A stretch of DNA of 27,569 nt, taken from Nanobdellota archaeon. Lineage in GTDB: Archaea > Nanobdellota > Nanobdellia > Pacearchaeales > UBA12030. The notes beneath the pieces are model-generated. The model worked only from the letters and a program-made list of their open reading frames with translations. It searched no databases and was not told the DNA's origin. Of the stretch, positions 23,415 through 27,569 are shown one piece after another (the stretch's first letter is position 1; each line of letters begins with the position of its first letter). The position numbers were made by a program, and so were the translations under genes. The stretch is from assembly GCA_022572525.1 (NCBI GenBank), contig JACZVS010000002.1, positions 1-27,569 of the forward strand, written 5' to 3'.

Positions 23415-23978
23415 ATGAATTTAAATTACAATGCAATAATATTGTCTGGATTACCTGTTTCTGGAAAGTCAACCTTAGCAAGAAGATTATCTGAAATTTA
23501 TGATTGGCCTGTTCACAGTTTTGGAGATTTATGGAGAGAAAAATGGAGTGGTAGATATCCAAACGGAGAAGTTACTTTTGAAGAATTCTGGAGAGGAACA
23601 ACTATAGAAGAAAATCATCAAATGAATATTGAAGCAGTAGAAATGTTTAAGGAAGGAAAGGGGATTATTGATACAAGATATACTCTTTACTTCAAGGATT
23701 TACCTTTTCTTTTTGCCTTTATTACCGCTCCCTTAGATATAAGAGCTAAAAGAGCAAAAGATTCTGGAAAATATGTTGGGAAATCGTTATCTGATATAGT
23801 GTCTATACTTAAAGAAAGGGAGCAAGATGAACTAACATTCGGTGGAAAGTTACTTGGAGAAGGTTATGATTACAGAGATCCAAAACATTATCATTTAGGA
23901 ATTAATTCTGGTAATTTGACAGTTGAACAAGAAGTTTCTCTTGTGACTGGCCTAGTCGGTCTAGCAACAATAAGTTAA
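23415..23978 (+). CDS. Cytidylate kinase-like P-loop nucleotide kinase
   Basis: 187 residues from ATG 23415. Walker A is GLPVSGKST (12-20); IIDTRYTLYF occupies the place of the kinase D-G-R motif. Then ITAPLDIRAKRAKDSG, REQDELTFGGKLLGEGYDYR and HLGINSGNLTVEQEV match the lid and C-terminal blocks of archaeal CMP kinase-type enzymes (RE-x-[DE]-E ... GxDYxD ... xINxxxLxxEE). Probably a cytoplasmic (d)CMP or related nucleoside monophosphate kinase. The DGR-to-DTR change and a modest match leave the substrate open. An upstream in-frame ATG at 23292 would add 41 residues across the TATA box, so it is rejected. Confidence 0.75.
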   Translation: MNLNYNAIILSGLPVSGKSTLARRLSEIYDWPVHSFGDLWREKWSGRYPNGEVTFEEFWRGTTIEENHQMNIEAVEMFKEGKGIIDTRYTLYFKDLPFLFAFITAPLDIRAKRAKDSGKYVGKSLSDIVSILKEREQDELTFGGKLLGEGYDYRDPKHYHLGINSGNLTVEQEVSLVTGLVGLATIS

Positions 23979-24024
23979 CAGAACCGATTGTGTAGAAAGT
24001 TTTGCTTATCCGAATTATGCGTAA

Positions 24025-24204
24025 TTATTCTTTCTTCAATTCAAATTCTTTACCTAGCTTCTTAAACTCAATAAATAATTTCTCTCTGAAAATATCTAAG
24101 GTTGCTATCGCAACAGCAAGCTCTGCAGCGGTTGGCTTTTCAAGGTTAAACTTACTCCCTACATACTCTCCTTTACTTTGAAACATAAAATTTATTTCTC
24201 CCAT
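24025..24204 (-). CDS. Small hypothetical protein (59 residues)
   Basis: 59 residues from ATG 24204. A near-ideal Shine-Dalgarno, GGGAGGTG, ends 6 nt before the ATG. The GTG within that sequence is in frame but is better read as part of the ribosome-binding site. A TATA-like CTTTAAAAAG lies around 24247-24256. The product is an amphipathic protein with a start rich in strand formers (MGEINFMFQSKGEYVGSKF) and a long charged helix (FREKLFIEFKKLGKEFELKK). I do not recognise the family. It is divergent from the AbrB-Cdc48 operon, whose upstream repeats (24338-24358) lie about 135 nt away. Confidence 0.65.
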   Translation of the reverse strand: MGEINFMFQSKGEYVGSKFNLEKPTAAELAVAIATLDIFREKLFIEFKKLGKEFELKKE

Positions 24205-24337
24205 TTCTTTCACCTCCCTTCAATTTAGGTATGGGAATTCTTTTTTCTTTTTAAAGCTAATGTAATAAATTATATAATTCACAAAAACCTACAATAAAGC
24301 AACAGAACCACTTAAACGAAATATTTATATACTTCCA

Positions 24338-24358
24338 GTGTATACCTCTTGTGTATAC
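24338..24358 (+). promoter_or_regulatory. Tandem GTGTATAC repeat over the AbrB-Cdc48 promoter
   Basis: GTGTATAC occurs at 24338-24345 and again at 24351-24358, 13 bp apart; each contains the palindrome GTATAC. The TATA box AATATTTATATAC (about 24320-24332) places transcription start near 24350, inside the repeat. This is a typical place for a repressor, and the first gene of the operon encodes an AbrB-type DNA-binding protein. Confidence 0.5.
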
Positions 24359-24364
24359 AACAAA

Positions 24365-24730
24365 ATGGCAGATCTATTCGATAATGTTATTCTATGCGGG
24401 CAATGCGGAAAAGAGATGTTCAAAGATCAAATAATAAAAAATGGCATGCGCATCAGATCCGCTGCCTGCGAAAAGTGCGGTAAGAAAGAATTTCATCCTC
24501 TTGATCTAGAACGTTATAAGGAATTCCAGCAAATTAGGCAGAGGCCTTTCCGTGTAAAGTTAAGAATGGTTGGAAATAGTTATGCTGTAAGCATTCCTAG
24601 GGAGATCATAGATTTCTTTTCAGAGGCTGAGAAGATTGCAGAGGAAGTAGAGATGCATATTTCAGAATTTGATAAGTTAATGTTAATCTTTCACCAAAAG
24701 GTTTTTAAGAAAACCAGACTCTTGAAGTGA
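24365..24730 (+). CDS. Zinc-ribbon/AbrB-like (SpoVT-AbrB) regulator
   Basis: 121 residues from ATG 24365. An N-terminal zinc ribbon (C11, C14 in LCGQCGK; C35, C38 in CEKCGKKEF) is followed by a swapped-hairpin AbrB-like domain (RVKLRMVGNSYAVSIPREII, 63-82) and a C-terminal helical segment. This combination suits an archaeal DNA-binding regulator. An in-frame GTG at 24338 would lie upstream of the predicted transcription start, so ATG 24365 is chosen. Only 7 nt separate it from cdc48, so it probably shares that mRNA and may control it and itself through the repeat at 24338-24358. Confidence 0.8.
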   Translation: MADLFDNVILCGQCGKEMFKDQIIKNGMRIRSAACEKCGKKEFHPLDLERYKEFQQIRQRPFRVKLRMVGNSYAVSIPREIIDFFSEAEKIAEEVEMHISEFDKLMLIFHQKVFKKTRLLK

Positions 24731-24737
24731 AAAGAAA

Positions 24738-26999
24738 ATGTCAAAATCAATTAAGCTTAAAGTTATGGAAGCATTGCAAGAAGATGCCTATAAAGGAATT
24801 GCCAGAATAGACAGTGAATCTATGAGGCAGTTAGATGTAAAGCCAAGTGATGTGATTATACTTAAAGGCGAAAAAGAAACTGTTGCCATTGTTGATAGGG
24901 CCTACCCTGCCGATATTGGGGAGAATATCATTAGAGTTGATGGTATATTGAGAAGGAATGCAAAGACTGGAATCGGAGAGATCGTTGCTGTTAAAAGAGC
25001 AGAGATTCAAAGAGCAAAGAAAATATCAATTGCTCCTGCTACTTCTGGAGTAATAGTTCATGCTGATCCTTCGATCTTTAGAAGGGGCTTGCTTGGAAGA
25101 GCAGTGATGAGGGGAGACATAGTTGTTCTTGGAGGAACTAGAAGAAGACATGATATAATGGCAACTGCTTTTGAAGAATTTGATATCTTTGGAGACTTTA
25201 TCGGAGGAGGATTCCCCTTTATGACAACAAGATTTGTTGTGGTTTCTACAAATCCGAAAGAAGCTGTAATCATTACTGATGAGACAGAGATTACAATTCA
25301 CCCTAAAGCTGTCGAGATAACACAAGATAAAATTCCAGAAATTGCCTATGAAGATATAGGGGGATTAACAGAAGAAATCAGGAAGATAAGGGAAATGGTT
25401 GAAATTCCTCTGAAACATCCTGAAATTTTTGAGAGATTAGGAATAGAACCTCCAAAAGGAGTCTTGTTGTATGGTCCTCCGGGAACAGGAAAAACCTTGG
25501 TTGCGAAAGCAGTTGCAAATGAAAGCGAAGCAACCTTTTTGTTGCTTAATGGTCCTGAAGTTATGTCAAAATTCTATGGAGAAAGCGAGAAAAGGATAAG
25601 AGACCTTTTCGAGCAAGCAGAAAAACATGCTCCATCAATCATATTCATAGATGAAATAGATGCACTTGCTCCAAAAAGAGAGGACAGCTATGGGGAAGTT
25701 GAAAGAAGGGTTGTATCCCAATTGCTGACCATGCTAGATGGTCTTAAGTCAAGAGGAAAAGTAGTTGTTATCGCCGCAACCAACAGGCCAAATGCACTTG
25801 ATCCTGCATTGCGAAGACCTGGAAGACTTGATCGAGAAATCGCAATTAATGTTCCAAACAAAGCTGGAAGACTTTCCATTCTCAAGATCCATACAAGAAA
25901 CATGCCTCTTGTAAAAGTTGATCTTGATTATTTTGCAAACATTTCTCACGGATTTGTTGGAGCAGACCTAGAGGCCTTATGCAAAGAAGCTGCAATGAAT
26001 GTTCTTAGAAAGATTATGCCACAACTCAAATCTAAAGATGATGAGCAGATTCCGCAAGAAGTTCTAGATAAGTTAAGAGTCACACAAAAAGATTTTATTG
26101 AGGCATTAAAGATAGTCAGGCCTTCTGCAATGAGGGAGGTTCTTGTTGAAACTCCTAATGTAAATTGGGAAGATGTTGGGGGCTTAGATGATATAAAACA
26201 AGAGTTAAAGGAAGCTGTTGAATGGCCTATTAAACATCCTATGTCTTTCAAAAAAATAGGAATAAAGCCTCCAAGAGGACTTCTTATCCATGGACTTCCA
26301 GGAACAGGAAAAACTTTGCTTGCAAAAGCAGTTGCTAAAGAGAGTGAAGCTAACTTCATAAATGTTAAAGGTCCTTCCTTGCTTAGCATGTGGGTAGGAG
26401 AAAGCGAGAAAGGAATCAGGAAAGTGTTTGAGAGAGCAAGACAAGTTGCTCCCTGCATTATTTTCTTTGATGAAATTGATGCAATTGCAGGCAAAAGAGG
26501 ATTTGAGACAGGAACAAAAGTAACAGAAAGAGTACTCAATCAGCTACTCGCAGAAATGGATGGCCTTGAAGAACTTGTAGACATTGTTGTTCTTGCCGCA
26601 ACCAACAGGCCAGATATGCTTGACCCAGCATTACTTAGGCCAGGCAGATTTGACAGAATAATCTTTACAGGCATTCCACATAAGAAGGCAAGAATTGCAA
26701 TCTTTAAGATCCATACAAAAAGCATGCCTCTCTTAAGAGAGATCTCTCTAGAAAAACTTGCAGAGAAAACAGAAGGTTATGTTGGAGCAGACATAGAAGC
26801 AGTATGCAGAGAAGCAGGAATGCTCGCTTTGAGAGAAAATATTAATGCAAAAGATGTTAAGCTTAAACATTTTAATGATGCGTTGAGAAAGATAGGACCG
26901 AGTATAAAGCCAGATGACGTTAAATACTATAAAACAATTGAGGAAAACTTGGGGAAAGCCAAAGCAGTTACAATTGAGAGACCTGGTTATTATGGCTAG
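24738..26999 (+). CDS. cdc48: Cdc48/VAT-type double AAA+ ATPase
   Basis: 753 residues. The N-domain (1-190) is a double-psi barrel plus four-stranded part as in VAT. D1 has GPPGTGKT (246-253), IIFIDEIDAL (301-310), TNRP sensor 1 and RRPGRLDRE arginine fingers. D2 has GLPGTGKT (519-526), IIFFDEIDAI (574-583), a pore loop with MWVGESEKG and LRPGRFDRI. D2 Walker A has Leu where Cdc48 usually has Pro. The protein ends GYYG, an HbYX-like tail such as docks ATPases on the 20S proteasome. It unfolds substrates with ATP as a hexamer for degradation or disassembly. It is co-transcribed with the AbrB-like gene upstream. Confidence 0.96.
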   Translation: MSKSIKLKVMEALQEDAYKGIARIDSESMRQLDVKPSDVIILKGEKETVAIVDRAYPADIGENIIRVDGILRRNAKTGIGEIVAVKRAEIQRAKKISIAPATSGVIVHADPSIFRRGLLGRAVMRGDIVVLGGTRRRHDIMATAFEEFDIFGDFIGGGFPFMTTRFVVVSTNPKEAVIITDETEITIHPKAVEITQDKIPEIAYEDIGGLTEEIRKIREMVEIPLKHPEIFERLGIEPPKGVLLYGPPGTGKTLVAKAVANESEATFLLLNGPEVMSKFYGESEKRIRDLFEQAEKHAPSIIFIDEIDALAPKREDSYGEVERRVVSQLLTMLDGLKSRGKVVVIAATNRPNALDPALRRPGRLDREIAINVPNKAGRLSILKIHTRNMPLVKVDLDYFANISHGFVGADLEALCKEAAMNVLRKIMPQLKSKDDEQIPQEVLDKLRVTQKDFIEALKIVRPSAMREVLVETPNVNWEDVGGLDDIKQELKEAVEWPIKHPMSFKKIGIKPPRGLLIHGLPGTGKTLLAKAVAKESEANFINVKGPSLLSMWVGESEKGIRKVFERARQVAPCIIFFDEIDAIAGKRGFETGTKVTERVLNQLLAEMDGLEELVDIVVLAATNRPDMLDPALLRPGRFDRIIFTGIPHKKARIAIFKIHTKSMPLLREISLEKLAEKTEGYVGADIEAVCREAGMLALRENINAKDVKLKHFNDALRKIGPSIKPDDVKYYKTIEENLGKAKAVTIERPGYYG

Positions 27000-27016
27000 T
27001 TGAAACTAAAGCAAAA

Positions 27017-27030
27017 ACTATTTAAATAAA
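27017..27030 (+). promoter_or_regulatory. TATA box before the 16-codon basic ORF
   Basis: ACTATTTAAATAAA is centred about 44 nt before ATG 27068, the same distance seen for the giant surface-protein gene. It predicts transcription start near 27050 and a leader of about 19 nt. Confidence 0.45.
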
Positions 27031-27067
27031 ATACGCCTTTGTAATTTATTAAATAAAAAAGAGTCAA

Positions 27068-27118
27068 ATGGCACGAAGAAAAAGAAAAGCAGCCACAAGA
27101 AAGAAGAAGAGAAGATAA
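27068..27118 (+). CDS. Candidate 16-residue, highly basic micro-protein
   Basis: The frame ATG...TAA encodes MARRKRKAATRKKKRR: 11 of 16 residues are Lys or Arg, with no acidic or aromatic residue. It stands alone between cdc48 and the ABC gene with its own strong TATA box. An 8-bp AT-only inverted repeat overlaps its stop (27115-27122 with 27133-27140) and a T-rich run follows at about 27153-27170, which may terminate it. Such peptides bind RNA or DNA (compare tiny basic ribosomal proteins such as eL41, which this does not match in sequence). Being this short, it could be chance, but the promoter and composition argue for a real gene. Confidence 0.5.
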   Translation: MARRKRKAATRKKKRR

Positions 27119-27194
27119 ATAAAGCTTAGGTCTTATTTATTGGGGGAGTACTCTTATTTTTATAGATTTTAATAGCCGAATCTATGCATTTTAA

Positions 27195-27569
27195 ATGGTT
27201 AAAAGAACTGCTAAGAATATTATAGAAGTTACGAAACTTGTTAAAGTTTATCCGGGAAACATAAGGGCAGTAAATGGCGTTACTTTTTCTGTAAAAGAAG
27301 GAGAATTCTTCGGTTTTCTCGGTCCGAATGGGGCAGGAAAGACGACTACAATTAACATGCTTGCAAATCTTGTAAAGAAGACTGGAGGATCAGCTAAGAT
27401 TAATGGCCTTGAAGTTTCTGAAAATCAAAATGAGGTCTACAAGCTGATTGGATTTGCAATGCAGGAAGTTGGTTTAGATGAGACTGCAAGCGCAAGAGAG
27501 ATGATGCAGTTACACGGCCGTTTGTACCATATGCCAAAACAAGAGATAGATAGTCAGATCAAAAAACTA
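27195..27569 (+). CDS. ABC transporter ATP-binding protein, ABC-2/DrrA type (3' part missing)
   Basis: 125 residues seen, open to the window edge. Walker A is FLGPNGAGKTTTINML and the Q-loop is FAMQEVGLDE. The fold start IIEVTKLVKVYPGNIRAVNG and the VKEGEFFGFLG strand are typical of the DrrA/CcmA group of ABC-2 exporters. The signature and Walker B motifs lie beyond the edge. It would power a membrane permease, probably encoded downstream, exporting a lipid, drug-like compound or polysaccharide. A TATA-like GATTTTAATAG (27166-27176) lies 25 nt from the ATG, so the mRNA is probably leaderless. Confidence 0.92.
   Translation, partial: MVKRTAKNIIEVTKLVKVYPGNIRAVNGVTFSVKEGEFFGFLGPNGAGKTTTINMLANLVKKTGGSAKINGLEVSENQNEVYKLIGFAMQEVGLDETASAREMMQLHGRLYHMPKQEIDSQIKKL

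Noticed and set aside
24338..24364. GTG start nine codons upstream of the AbrB-like gene
   Set aside because: It lies within the tandem GTGTATAC repeat and before the predicted transcription start.
25026..26725. Long minus-strand open frames across cdc48
   Set aside because: They are antisense shadows of a strongly conserved AAA+ gene, with no promoter or recognisable product.

Overview
The window is AT-rich and archaeal. The evidence is archaeal informational and lipid genes (a fused PriS-PriL-like primase, a two-AAA Cdc48/VAT ATPase, archaeal-type topoisomerase IA, DUF99, small TOPRIM protein, geranylgeranyl diphosphate synthase plus a cis-prenyltransferase), an intron-bearing tRNA-Lys, and TATA boxes of the form ATTTAAAT, often about 25 nt from the start codon (leaderless mRNAs). 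The single-chain primase, small compact genes and giant Ig-repeat surface proteins suggest a DPANN archaeon, perhaps Pacearchaeota or Woesearchaeota. That placement is inference; no rRNA gene is present.

Layout. 1-2562 (minus strand): two tandem paralogous secreted or membrane-anchored alpha-toroid proteins, the left one cut by the window edge. 2608-3915 (minus): fused primase, divergent from tRNA-Lys(CTT) at 3967-4077, both apparently served by one palindromic TATA box. 4128-5112 (plus): overlapping TOPRIM and DUF99 genes. 5118-6945: a winged-helix regulator divergent from a ferredoxin-like gene and a DUF1704 (MATCAP/QEGLA-type) putative zinc peptidase, with a perfect 14-bp palindrome between them. 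6986-10174 (plus): inosine/xanthosine triphosphatase, seryl-tRNA synthetase, a metallophosphoesterase and a cis-prenyltransferase, converging by shared stop codons on a geranylgeranyl diphosphate synthase (minus). 11355-20159: a 2934-residue cell-surface protein made largely of N-glycosylation-rich Ig-like repeats. 20240-22237: topoisomerase I, converging on a Nudix hydrolase (minus). 22656-24330: a looser stretch with an orphan 114-residue gene behind an 18-bp palindrome, a cytidylate-kinase-like P-loop protein and a 59-residue minus-strand gene. 24365-26999: an operon of a zinc-ribbon/AbrB-like regulator and Cdc48. 27068-27118: a 16-codon, extremely basic micro-ORF with its own TATA box. 27195-end: an ABC-2 type ATPase, cut by the window edge.

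How it fits together. Most genes are housekeeping: replication and topology (primase, TopA), translation (SerRS, tRNA-Lys), nucleotide sanitation (YjjX, Nudix), membrane lipid and glycan-carrier synthesis (idsA, uppS) and protein quality control (Cdc48). The accessory interest lies in the surface proteins, the regulator/ferredoxin/DUF1704 locus, the AbrB-Cdc48 operon with its tandem operator-like repeat, an altered motif 2 in SerRS, and the micro-ORF. No CRISPR array, insertion sequence or phage gene is visible. No gene-free stretch exceeds about 215 bases.
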